Shown piece after piece: positions 5,577 to 12,225 of a stretch of 12,703 nt of DNA. This DNA comes from Bacteroidales bacterium UBA4788 (lineage in GTDB: Bacteria; Bacteroidota; Bacteroidia; Bacteroidales; VadinHA17), in assembly GCA_002402965.1 (NCBI GenBank), contig DHGW01000077.1, positions 40,390-53,092 on the forward strand, written 5' to 3'. A program made the translations under genes and the position numbers. Every line of letters begins with the position of its first letter. Positions within the stretch are counted from its first letter, which is position 1. The notes beneath the pieces were generated by a model. It ran no database searches. It saw only the letters and a program-made list of their open reading frames with translations, and was not told the DNA's origin.

Positions 5577-7131
5577 AATGTTTTGGTCCGGTCTTGATTT
5601 GTTTTATCATAATGGATATCTCTGCCGTTAGCAGAGCAGTGAAGAGAACGGCAAAGAGCCAGAAGGTGGTCTGCACTGCCCCTGAGCTGATGTTGGATAC
5701 TGCCACGTGAACCGGCATGAGATTCTGGATTATCCATGGCTGGCGACCCATCTCGGTGACTATCCATCCAAGCTCGCTGGCGAGGTAAGCAAGAGGTATG
5801 GCTAAGAGTGCGAGCCAGAGAAACCAGCGGTTCTTTTCAAGTGTTTTCCTGCGGTGAAACCACAGTGCCAGCACAAACAGCAGGATAAAGAAGAATCCCA
5901 GGCCAACCATCACCCTGAATGCGTAGAAGGTTACCGGCACCGATGGTATCACCTGCCAGGGATGCTCGAAATAGCTGTAGCCGAAATACCTGAAATAGTT
6001 GTCAATGAAGTCCCGGTCTTCAAATTTTGCTGCAAGCCCTGCCATCGAGTCATTGTCTCCAAGCTCCTTCGCCATCTTATAATCTGTCAGCACCTGCCGT
6101 GCATAACGGCCACGCTCCATCATCTCAGTTACTGAGAGGATACCTTTCCCGGGATTGCCGTTAATCAGGTCCTTCAGCCCTGGCACATAGCCGTCGCTCT
6201 TGCCGGTGGTCATAATGGAGAGGAGCCTGGGCACCTCGATCTTCAGCTTCATATCGTGCACCTTCTTTTCACCCATTCGTTCACCGCTGTCTGTCAGTAC
6301 ACCGATAACTGTAAGACCTGCATCCGTCTTACCCTCATAGAGAGCTTCCATGGCTGCGAACTTGACAGGCTGGACCTTTGCGATGGTACGGGCAGATGTG
6401 TCTCCGGTGAAGGCTACTAAAAGAGCCGAGACAAGGCCAAAGATGCCGGCAATGAAGATGCTCCTGTGGGCGAGCATCTCCTCCCTCTTCCTGATGAGGA
6501 ACCAGGCACTGATGCCCACGACGAAGACCGAAGCCAGCACGAACCCGGAGGTGACAGTGTGGAGGAATTTGTCAACGGCTACGGGGTTGAACACCACTTC
6601 GCGAAAGCTATTCATCTCGTTGCGGGCGGTATCAGGATTGAAAACCATCCCGACGGGGTTTTCCATCCATGCGTTTGCGACAAGGATCCAGAGGGCGGAG
6701 AGGTTGGCGCCAACAGCTACGAGCCAGGTGGAAGCCAGGTGGAACTTCTTGCTCACCTTGTTCCAGCCAAAGAACATCACTGCCACGAAGGTCGATTCAA
6801 GGAAGAAGGCCATGATACCCTCCACTGCCAGGGGCGCTCCGAAGATGTCACCCACGAACCAGGAGTAGTTTGACCAGTTGGTGCCGAACTCGAACTCGAG
6901 AATAATACCGGTGGCAACCCCGATGGCAAAGTTGATCCCGAAGAGGGTCATCCAGAATTTGGTGATCTTTTTCCACATCTCGTCACCCGTGCGCACGTAG
7001 ATGGTCTCCATGAACGCAAGGATGAATGAAAGACCCAGCGTCAGGGGCACGAAGAGCCAGTGGTAGATGGCCGTCAGCGCAAACTGTGCACGCGACCAGT
7101 TTACCAGTGACAGGTCAATGTTTTCAATCAT
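5575..7131 (-). CDS. cydA: Cytochrome bd quinol oxidase subunit I
   Basis: This 518-residue subunit carries the hemes and quinol site of the high-affinity terminal oxidase that reduces O2 to water in the inner membrane. Heme-related residues are all present: H24 in YHWLFVPLT (E. coli H19), E104 and E112 (E99, E107), H191 in KFLHT (H186), and R406/M408 in FRVMVGLG (R391/M393). GRQPW follows at 462-466. The quinol loop begins at GDTSAR and keeps K257 and E262, the counterparts of E. coli K252 and E257. The loop from about 243 to 400 is long and highly charged. The gene overlaps the upstream DUF4492 gene by eight bases and has no obvious Shine-Dalgarno of its own, so translation is probably coupled. 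In Bacteroidota the electron donor is likely menaquinol. Confidence 0.97.
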   Translation of the reverse strand: MIENIDLSLVNWSRAQFALTAIYHWLFVPLTLGLSFILAFMETIYVRTGDEMWKKITKFWMTLFGINFAIGVATGIILEFEFGTNWSNYSWFVGDIFGAPLAVEGIMAFFLESTFVAVMFFGWNKVSKKFHLASTWLVAVGANLSALWILVANAWMENPVGMVFNPDTARNEMNSFREVVFNPVAVDKFLHTVTSGFVLASVFVVGISAWFLIRKREEMLAHRSIFIAGIFGLVSALLVAFTGDTSARTIAKVQPVKFAAMEALYEGKTDAGLTVIGVLTDSGERMGEKKVHDMKLKIEVPRLLSIMTTGKSDGYVPGLKDLINGNPGKGILSVTEMMERGRYARQVLTDYKMAKELGDNDSMAGLAAKFEDRDFIDNYFRYFGYSYFEHPWQVIPSVPVTFYAFRVMVGLGFFFILLFVLALWFHRRKTLEKNRWFLWLALLAIPLAYLASELGWIVTEMGRQPWIIQNLMPVHVAVSNISSGAVQTTFWLFAVLFTALLTAEISIMIKQIKTGPKH

Positions 7132-7366
7132 AGTGTGAGTTATTACCGGTTAGTTGTTCCAGGACATAATCGCCTCTCTCCCTGTCAGTGCTGAAGTTTA
7201 CCTTCAGGAAATCCGGGAAGAAGAATATCTTCAGTATCAAAAACATGATAAAGAGCTTGATCAGGATGATAACCCAGACTCTCTTCCCCCACCATGACAT
7301 GGTCCGGAAACCGTCATAATAGAACCTGAATATATTGTTCAATGTTCTGTCAGCACCTTTCATCAT
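7124..7366 (-). CDS. DUF4492 family small membrane protein, linked to cytochrome bd
   Basis: This 80-residue protein resembles DUF4492 (PF14899) proteins, which occur beside cydA in Bacteroidota and some Campylobacterota. An N-terminal amphipathic part (NNIFRFYYDGFRTMSWW, about 10-26) is followed by one hydrophobic helix (about 30-50, ending in KIFFFPDFLK) and a polar tail. It starts within the ATGA overlap with the upstream permease gene and ends eight bases inside cydA, so it is very likely translated with them. Two adjacent ATG codons exist; the first (7366) is nearer an AAGGAG at 7381-7386, though the spacing (14) is long. By position and architecture it could be an accessory subunit or assembly factor for the oxidase, analogous to but not visibly homologous with proteobacterial CydX. 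That role is inference; no function is established to my knowledge. Confidence 0.85.
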   Translation of the reverse strand: MMKGADRTLNNIFRFYYDGFRTMSWWGKRVWVIILIKLFIMFLILKIFFFPDFLKVNFSTDRERGDYVLEQLTGNNSHYD

Positions 7367-8499
7367 CCTTCGGTTTCACTCTCCTTCTTCTCCTTGCCCA
7401 GGCCCGAGGTGATCTTTCGCACAGGCCCGAAGTTGTAGAAGAACTCGCGGGCAAAGACCCTGAGTGCGGTATAGGCCGGGACAGCCAGTATCATACCGGC
7501 GATGCCGGCGAAGCTTCCGACCGCGAAGATTACAAGGAAAATCTCAATGGGATGGGCATTGACGCTGCGTGAATAGATCATAGGCTGGACAAGGTTGTTG
7601 TCAATGATCTGGGTACAGGCTATGACAATGACCATATACAGTATCAGCAGCCAGATGACGGGGTAGCCAGTGCTGGTCACTGCGGTGGCAACTCCCATGA
7701 GCACGGCAACGGAACCTCCAAGCCAGGGCCCTACATACGGTATGATATTGAAGATCCCAATCAGGAGACCCATTACCAGTGCCTGGTGAAACGGGAATCC
7801 TACAATTGTCATCCCGATGGTTATGTTGATGAGCACAGCAGTGCTCTGCAGGATGATGCCAATAAAATATCTTATCAGAAGATTTTTGATTGAGTGCAGT
7901 ACCTTTCTGATCCTCTTCTCATACTGGTCGGGCACTATCACCATAACCGTCTCCTTAAAGAGCCCCTCGTCCTTGAGGAAGAAGAAGGCCATGAATGTGA
8001 TTGCAACGAAGGAGACGATCAGTTTGCGCACCACCGTCACAATGTTATCTGCAAAATCGGTTATTGACGCCAGGTTGAGTAAGTTGGTAATGGTGGTTAC
8101 CGCCATATCATACAGGGTCTTGTCGGCAGGCATATCCTTGTAAATCTTCCTTAGTGCCACGTCAAGCTTGTCAAGCTGGTCACGCAGACCCTGGACTATT
8201 GAACTGGCGTCAAACCCGGAAAGAGCATCTATCTGCCTTGTCACCAGAGGGATGAAGATTACAAAGAAAAGTGCCAGCAGCCCGTATAACAGGAGCAGAG
8301 TAAGGAGTGAACTGAGTGCTTTGGGAAATTTGAACTTCCGGATATGTATCCCGTTCAGCAGGTCTACTACAGGCCTCCCTATCAGGGAGATCACACCGGC
8401 GGCAAGAACATAGGCAAAGATGTTCCTGAAATACCAGAAGAGATACACCAGCAAAGCCAGCCCAATCAGAATGAAAATGTTACGCAGGGTCGTATTCAT
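7363..8499 (-). CDS. AI-2E family permease (PF01594)
   Basis: This 378-residue protein belongs to the AI-2E transporter family (formerly UPF0118), which includes TqsA (AI-2 export), PerM-like proteins and Na+(Li+)/H+ antiporters. The pattern is typical: two N-terminal membrane helices (about 8-45), a third near 60-90, a soluble loop rich in charged and alpha-helical sequence (about 92-155), then five more hydrophobic segments. The best conserved region contains FNIIPYVGPWLG and the final segments around DNNLVQPMIYS and FAGIAGMILAVPAY. The C-terminal tail is charged (GLGKEKKESETEG). Its stop overlaps the DUF4492 start as ATGA, making it the first gene of the cytochrome bd unit. The substrate cannot be read from sequence. 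A Bacteroidota-type promoter lies upstream with a leader of roughly 60 bases. Confidence 0.9.
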   Translation of the reverse strand: MNTTLRNIFILIGLALLVYLFWYFRNIFAYVLAAGVISLIGRPVVDLLNGIHIRKFKFPKALSSLLTLLLLYGLLALFFVIFIPLVTRQIDALSGFDASSIVQGLRDQLDKLDVALRKIYKDMPADKTLYDMAVTTITNLLNLASITDFADNIVTVVRKLIVSFVAITFMAFFFLKDEGLFKETVMVIVPDQYEKRIRKVLHSIKNLLIRYFIGIILQSTAVLINITIGMTIVGFPFHQALVMGLLIGIFNIIPYVGPWLGGSVAVLMGVATAVTSTGYPVIWLLILYMVIVIACTQIIDNNLVQPMIYSRSVNAHPIEIFLVIFAVGSFAGIAGMILAVPAYTALRVFAREFFYNFGPVRKITSGLGKEKKESETEG

Positions 8500-8562
8500 C
8501 GGGTTTCCGTGGTCAGGTTATTTTCAAAATGACTGTTGTTGCAACCGGAACAGCATCAATTT

Positions 8563-8593
8563 CAAAATTAAAAATAATTCCCGGTATAACAAC
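8563..8593 (-). promoter_or_regulatory. Bacteroidota-type promoter for the permease-DUF4492-cydAB unit
   Basis: On the minus strand TAATTTTG (8563-8570) is an exact match to the TAnnTTTG -7 box. GTTG (8590-8593) lies 19 bases upstream of it, at the expected spacing for the -33 TTTG element and matching it in three of four bases. The box is 63 bases from the ATG at 8499. This is the best-formed promoter in the window. Confidence 0.6.
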
Positions 8594-8606
8594 AGAACAT
8601 TATAAA

Positions 8607-8651
8607 ATGCCATTGTGTCATGCCTGCTTCGCAATTCATGCCATTATGGCA
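8607..8651. promoter_or_regulatory. Pair of near-palindromic 14-mers in the divergent permease/hsp20 region, possible operator
   Basis: ATGCCATTGTGTCA (8607-8620) and ATGCCATTATGGCA (8638-8651) agree in 12 of 14 positions. They start 31 bases apart, about three helical turns. The second copy contains a perfect palindrome, TGCCAT-T-ATGGCA (8639-8651); the first is an imperfect version of it. A further ATGCC occurs at 8620-8624. The pair sits between the promoter of the cytochrome bd unit and the hsp20 start, a typical location for a dimeric regulator acting in one or both directions. I do not recognise the motif as a known operator. Confidence 0.4.
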
Positions 8652-8720
8652 CCAAGGATGAACTGGCACAGGAATTGAAATATTTGGGGTGTAAAGCAAA
8701 TAATGTTTAACAATAATAAA

Positions 8721-8727
8721 AAGGAGG
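8721..8727 (+). promoter_or_regulatory. Strong Shine-Dalgarno deciding the hsp20 start
   Basis: AAGGAGG lies five bases before the ATG at 8733. This favours that start over an in-frame ATG at 8703, which has no such sequence before it and would add ten residues (MFNNNKKEVA) unlike the family. Confidence 0.7.
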
Positions 8728-8732
8728 TCGCT

Positions 8733-9161
8733 ATGTTACCAATGATCACCAGAAGGAATTACAAACCGGTTACGTTATCGGATTTTCTGAACGAGGACTT
8801 TTTTCCCACATTCACCGGGTCGTCAACGAGTCTGCCTGCAGTGAACATAAGGGAGGATGAGAAGGCATTCTATCTTGAGCTTGCCGTTCCGGGCATGGAC
8901 AAGAGGAATCTGAAGATTGAAGTGAAGGATGATGTTCTCACGATCTCTGCCGAGCAGAAGGAAGAGAAGCAGGATGATTTGGAGGGCTACAAGCGCAGGG
9001 AGTTCAGTTACAGCTCATTCTGCCGCAGCTTCTACCTGCCTGAGGATGTCAACGGCGAGAAGATAGGCGCCGCCTACAGGGATGGCATCCTGAATGTCGA
9101 GATACCCAAGCTCGAGGAAGAGAAGAAGAAGGAAAAGATCCGCACAATCAGCATCTCGTAA
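8733..9161 (+). CDS. hsp20: Small heat-shock protein (Hsp20/alpha-crystallin family)
   Basis: This 142-residue ATP-independent holdase binds unfolding proteins in the cytoplasm. A short N-terminal arm (about 1-32, with LSDFLNEDFF) precedes the alpha-crystallin domain (about 33-130): PAVNIREDEKAFYLELAVPGM, then DVLTISAEQKEE, REFSYSSFCRSFYLPEDV, and the signature strand YRDGILNVEIPK. A Lys/Glu-rich hinge leads to the C-terminal I-x-I anchor (ISI in the last four residues), which docks neighbouring subunits in the oligomer. All features of a working small heat-shock protein are present. It is a single-gene unit: its own start signals lie in the divergent region upstream and a strong terminator follows. 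A weak promoter candidate is AATATTTG at 8679-8686 (one mismatch to the -7 consensus), with no clear -33 box. Confidence 0.95.
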   Translation: MLPMITRRNYKPVTLSDFLNEDFFPTFTGSSTSLPAVNIREDEKAFYLELAVPGMDKRNLKIEVKDDVLTISAEQKEEKQDDLEGYKRREFSYSSFCRSFYLPEDVNGEKIGAAYRDGILNVEIPKLEEEKKKEKIRTISIS

Positions 9162-9197
9162 TTGCGGGAGAGCATTACAATTGGTTAATTGAAGATC

Positions 9198-9236
9198 AAA
9201 GAGACAGGTCGCGAGGCCTGTCTCTTTATTTTTATT
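9198..9236 (+). terminator. Intrinsic terminator of hsp20
   Basis: A perfect 11-bp stem, AAAGAGACAGG (9198-9208) with CCTGTCTCTTT (9217-9227), closes an 8-base loop and is followed by ATTTTTATT. It begins 36 bases after the hsp20 stop. Read leftwards the same hairpin lies about 42 bases beyond the fprA stop but is followed by GATC rather than a T-run beyond the stem, so it should serve fprA less efficiently, if at all. Confidence 0.9.
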
Positions 9237-9269
9237 CTTATAAGATTTCGCCAGGGTAAGGCCGGGCAA

Positions 9270-10496
9270 TTATTCAACTGCTGTCAGTGCCGTCATTGTG
9301 CGTGCGAACCGCTCACCGTATTCCGTCAGCGGCTTCTCCTTGTCACTTTCTGGTACGAACTTGTAAGCGGCAGGCTCCTCAAAGAACCGGAGCCTGAGGT
9401 TTTTGAGCATCTCTGCAATCAGGCCCGGGGCTTCGCCGCTCCAGCCGAAAGAGCCGAATGAACCTGCCAGCTTGCCCCTGTCGCGCAGCGGGCTGACCAT
9501 TGCCATAAGCCTGTACACAGGCAGAAGGGTGTTCTGGTTGATCGTCGGTGATCCAACTATCAGACCGTCAGCTATCGTAAGCTTTGAGTCAATCTCTCCG
9601 AGATCTGCCGTCTCAATGTCCATAACCTCTACCTCCACGTTGTCCACCTTCGAGGCGCCTTCAGCGATCAGTTTAGCCATGTCAGCAGTATATCCATATG
9701 CTGAGACGTAGGTTATCAGCAGCCTCTTCATGCCTGAATGCTCCGTAAGCCGGAGATAGTCAGAAGCCAGCCGGTGTGTCTCATCTACAATTCCTTTCCA
9801 GTTGCTTCTGAGTATCGGTCCGTGACCAGTGGCAATTATGGAAATGTCAAGCGGCCTGATCTTCCCTATGGCCTTCACCATGAACTTGCTGTAGGGTTTG
9901 AGTATCACATCGAAGTAGTATTTGAAGTCGGCGGAGTAATCGCCCGTGAGGTCATCAAACATCTCATCGTGGCAGTAGTGTGCCCCGAAAGAGTCACAGG
10001 TAAAGAGGATCTTATCCTCCGCCAGATAAGTATAGATACTGTCTGGCCAATGAAGGTTTGGAGCCGAGATGAACTTCAGGGTTTTGTTACCCAGGTCGAG
10101 GGTATCGCCATCCTTAACCACAAGTGATTTGAAAGGCTTGTTGACAATGTCACCCAGGTAACGTATGGCATTACCGCTGCCCACAACCGTTGCTGAGGGT
10201 GCAAGGTCAAGAAGTTGGCGCATGGCGCCGGAGTGGTCGGGCTCGGTGTGATCAAGGACGATATAGGCCAGGTCGGCCGGGTCCGTGACCCTGCGAAGCT
10301 TTTCCAGGAAGACCTCGCTGAACTTCTCCTTCGCCGTCTCAATGATTGTCTTCTTCTCCGCGTTTATGAAATATGAATTATACGTGGTACCGTGGTCAGT
10401 ATGCATCACGATGTCAAAAGTCCTGATGTCATAATCCAGTACCCCTATCCATTTCACGTCAGGGGTAAGGTCGATTATCATTTTATCTTCTCTCAT
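9270..10496 (-). CDS. fprA: Class A flavodiiron protein (A-type flavoprotein, O2/NO reductase)
   Basis: This 408-residue cytoplasmic enzyme reduces O2 to water and/or NO to N2O, protecting anaerobes. The N-terminal metallo-beta-lactamase-like domain (about 1-250) has the complete diiron ligand set: H83-x-E85-x-D87-H88 in DHTEPDHSG, H149 in NLHWPDS, D168 in CDSFG and H225 in ATGHGP. The flavodoxin domain (about 257-400) binds FMN through YVSAYGYT, SPTINQNTL and GSFGWSGEA. There is no fused rubredoxin or NAD(P)H oxidoreductase domain, so this is the two-domain class A form, which normally takes electrons from a separate rubredoxin or flavin reductase. Two starts are possible: ATG at 10496, or ATG at 10481 with AGAGAAG before it. 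It lies 11 bases after psd, so it may be the last gene of the ftsH-cdsA-psd unit. Confidence 0.95.
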   Translation of the reverse strand: MREDKMIIDLTPDVKWIGVLDYDIRTFDIVMHTDHGTTYNSYFINAEKKTIIETAKEKFSEVFLEKLRRVTDPADLAYIVLDHTEPDHSGAMRQLLDLAPSATVVGSGNAIRYLGDIVNKPFKSLVVKDGDTLDLGNKTLKFISAPNLHWPDSIYTYLAEDKILFTCDSFGAHYCHDEMFDDLTGDYSADFKYYFDVILKPYSKFMVKAIGKIRPLDISIIATGHGPILRSNWKGIVDETHRLASDYLRLTEHSGMKRLLITYVSAYGYTADMAKLIAEGASKVDNVEVEVMDIETADLGEIDSKLTIADGLIVGSPTINQNTLLPVYRLMAMVSPLRDRGKLAGSFGSFGWSGEAPGLIAEMLKNLRLRFFEEPAAYKFVPESDKEKPLTEYGERFARTMTALTAVE

Positions 10497-10507
10497 TCTA
10501 TGGCGCT

Positions 10508-11182
10508 TTAAATAACTCTTGCAAGTATTGTTCTGCTGGCCCTTACCTGCTGAAACATCCCGATATCCACAACAGTTTCCGTCGGCAGGAAGATATCAAC
10601 GCGCGATCCGAACTTGATGAATCCGAGTTCATCTCCCTGATGTACCTTATCTCCCTTTTTCGAGTAGGTGACGATACGCCGGGCCACGGCTCCGGCCACC
10701 TGTCTTACCAGTATCTCCGTGCCACTTTCACTTTTAATAACTATGCTGCTCCTTTCGTTCAGTTCGGAAGATTTGGGGCTGCGGGCATGGAATTTCTTGC
10801 CCGCCTGATAGTTGGTGTATTCCACCGTGCCTGAGATGGGATACCTGTTGCTGTGCATGTTGAAGGGCGACATGAATATTGAAATCTGCAGGCGGCTGTC
10901 CCTGAAATACTCTTTCTCGAATGTCTCTTCGATTACCACTATCTTGCCGTCAGCAGGGGCGTAGATCAGCAGCGGATCCGGTTCCAGGGGCCTGGCAGGG
11001 GTGCGGAAGAACATCAGCACGAATGCCAGGAGCAGCAGCGAGACGCCTAGTGCAACCCAATGCCAGAGCGTTGGCCCCGGCCAGATGAGCCATCCGGCAA
11101 TGTTCATGGCCGTGAGAGCAATAATCACTCCGGCAATTATCTTATAACCTTCCCTGTGTATTCTGAATTTTCCTATTGTCAT
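10508..11182 (-). CDS. psd: Phosphatidylserine decarboxylase, short (PSD-A) type
   Basis: This 224-residue proenzyme converts phosphatidylserine to phosphatidylethanolamine at the inner membrane. Two N-terminal membrane segments (about 13-34 and 39-59) are followed by the catalytic domain. The ADGKI motif supplies D78 and the KKFHARSPK region supplies H132, the likely counterparts of the catalytic Asp and His of E. coli Psd. Self-cleavage is expected between G192 and S193 in KFGSRVD, making S193 the pyruvoyl group; GSR instead of GST is usual in the short form. NERSSIVI is also typical. The ATG follows the cdsA stop after one base (TGA-T-ATG), so translation is probably coupled. It uses the product of PssA, whose gene lies elsewhere in the window. 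Confidence 0.93.
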   Translation of the reverse strand: MTIGKFRIHREGYKIIAGVIIALTAMNIAGWLIWPGPTLWHWVALGVSLLLLAFVLMFFRTPARPLEPDPLLIYAPADGKIVVIEETFEKEYFRDSRLQISIFMSPFNMHSNRYPISGTVEYTNYQAGKKFHARSPKSSELNERSSIVIKSESGTEILVRQVAGAVARRIVTYSKKGDKVHQGDELGFIKFGSRVDIFLPTETVVDIGMFQQVRASRTILARVI

Positions 11183-11183
11183 A

Positions 11184-12026
11184 TCAAAGCATTATGGCCA
11201 GATAAAGATAAACCAGCGGGAATGCAACCACCACGCTGTCAAACCTGTCGAGGAATCCCCCGTGCCCGGGCATTATTGTCCCGGAGTCCTTCAACCCCAG
11301 GCTCCGTTTCAGCATTGACTCCAGGAGGTCACCCAGCGTCCCTCCCACTGAGATTATCAATGCAATGATCATCCATCCTTTTGTGTCGGCCACACCCAGC
11401 CACCCGGAAAAGAGACGTGCAACAAGCAGGGTCAGTATCAGTCCTCCGAAAAAGCCTTCCCAGGATTTTTTAGGGGAGATGCGCTCGAAGAGGCGGTGCC
11501 TGCCCAGCGACGATCCCACCAGGTATGCCCCGGTATCATTGGTCCAAAGCAGCAGGAAGAAGCCGATCATTATCCCGGGTGAGAACTCTATACCCTCCAT
11601 TGTTATCAGGGGGCGGAGACCTGTATGGTTGAAGGCAGCGAAGGGGAACATGGAAAAAGGCACTGCTGTGTAGAGTATTGAAAAGAAGGTGTGGGCAAGC
11701 GAGTCAAAAGGCCTCTCCACCTTCCTGAACAGCTCAATCACCATTACTATCGAGATGACCGGTATCATTGCCAGGAACCAGCTCCTTGACAGCCAGCCGA
11801 GTGCCACCACGGTGGAGATAACATAGAGGAGGAATCCGCTTATTATGCCTGTTACCAGTTGCGGCCTGACACCCGTGCCCCTCACCATGATATAGTACTC
11901 GCGTTGCGTGCCTGCTATCATCACAGCCCCAACCAGGAAGAAGGAAACCGGATGGAGCCAGAGCCCGCCAAGTACGAAAATCACTATGAAAGCACCGGTG
12001 ATGGTGCGCCTGACAAGATTGGTCAC
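11184..12026 (-). CDS. cdsA: Phosphatidate cytidylyltransferase (CDP-diacylglycerol synthase)
   Basis: This 280-residue polytopic membrane enzyme makes CDP-diacylglycerol from phosphatidic acid and CTP, the precursor of all its phospholipids. The C-terminal signature is complete: SMLKR, KDSG, PGHGGFLDRFD (about 237-263), as is the preceding NDTGAYLVG / SPKKSWEGFFGG stretch, both diagnostic of CdsA. About eight hydrophobic segments are visible. Length fits the family. The start is a GTG at 12026, one base after the TAA of the DUF2007 gene, with AAGG overlapping the junction and another AAGGAT further upstream; the next in-frame ATG start would remove conserved membrane segments. The product feeds PssA and then Psd, and psd follows after one base. 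The ftsH-cdsA proximity links lipid synthesis with the membrane protease. Confidence 0.95.
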   Translation of the reverse strand: MTNLVRRTITGAFIVIFVLGGLWLHPVSFFLVGAVMIAGTQREYYIMVRGTGVRPQLVTGIISGFLLYVISTVVALGWLSRSWFLAMIPVISIVMVIELFRKVERPFDSLAHTFFSILYTAVPFSMFPFAAFNHTGLRPLITMEGIEFSPGIMIGFFLLLWTNDTGAYLVGSSLGRHRLFERISPKKSWEGFFGGLILTLLVARLFSGWLGVADTKGWMIIALIISVGGTLGDLLESMLKRSLGLKDSGTIMPGHGGFLDRFDSVVVAFPLVYLYLAIML

Positions 12027-12027
12027 C

Positions 12028-12225
12028 TTACAGATCCTTGATTATTTCCTTAGCAATCAGCACATTGTCACGATGCACAAAAATCTCTATCTCTCCGATC
12101 TTATAGATGGTGTCACGTTTATCTACGGCGACGGCATCGACGCCGTTGGTCAGCAACCTTTCCACAGCCACCTGGCTTCTGACATCATCGGTGAAACCGG
12201 CTATGGCAACCCACTCATTTTCCAT
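12028..12225 (-). CDS. DUF2007 family small protein
   Basis: This protein of 65 residues (66 if a GTG one codon earlier is used) matches the DUF2007 pattern (PF09413, labelled putative signal-transducing protein): a first strand WVAIAGF, the helix RSQVAVERLLTNGVDAVAVDKRD, a second strand region IGEIEIFVHRDN and a final helix VLIAKEIIKDL. This is a compact alpha/beta fold, likely ferredoxin-like. No catalytic residues or membrane segment are visible. The ATG at 12225 lies inside the end of ftsH (11-base overlap) with AGGTG just ahead, and the gene ends one base before cdsA. The setting between a membrane protease and CDP-diacylglycerol synthase suggests a regulatory or adaptor role, but this is only inference from position. 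Confidence 0.82.
   Translation of the reverse strand: MENEWVAIAGFTDDVRSQVAVERLLTNGVDAVAVDKRDTIYKIGEIEIFVHRDNVLIAKEIIKDL

Noticed and set aside
5699..5714. Possible parS-like site (CACGTG core)
   Set aside because: Only about 11 of 16 positions match the parS consensus and it lies within the conserved part of cydA. I saw no better parS candidate in the window, although parAB is present; sites may lie outside.
6350..6873. Plus-strand open frames of 135-172 codons
   Set aside because: They are antisense to the heme-binding part of cydA, which is highly conserved; composition is that of a reverse reading of membrane helices.
8703..8732. Earlier hsp20 start adding MFNNNKKEVA
   Set aside because: No ribosome binding site precedes it, whereas AAGGAGG lies five bases before the ATG at 8733 within this stretch.
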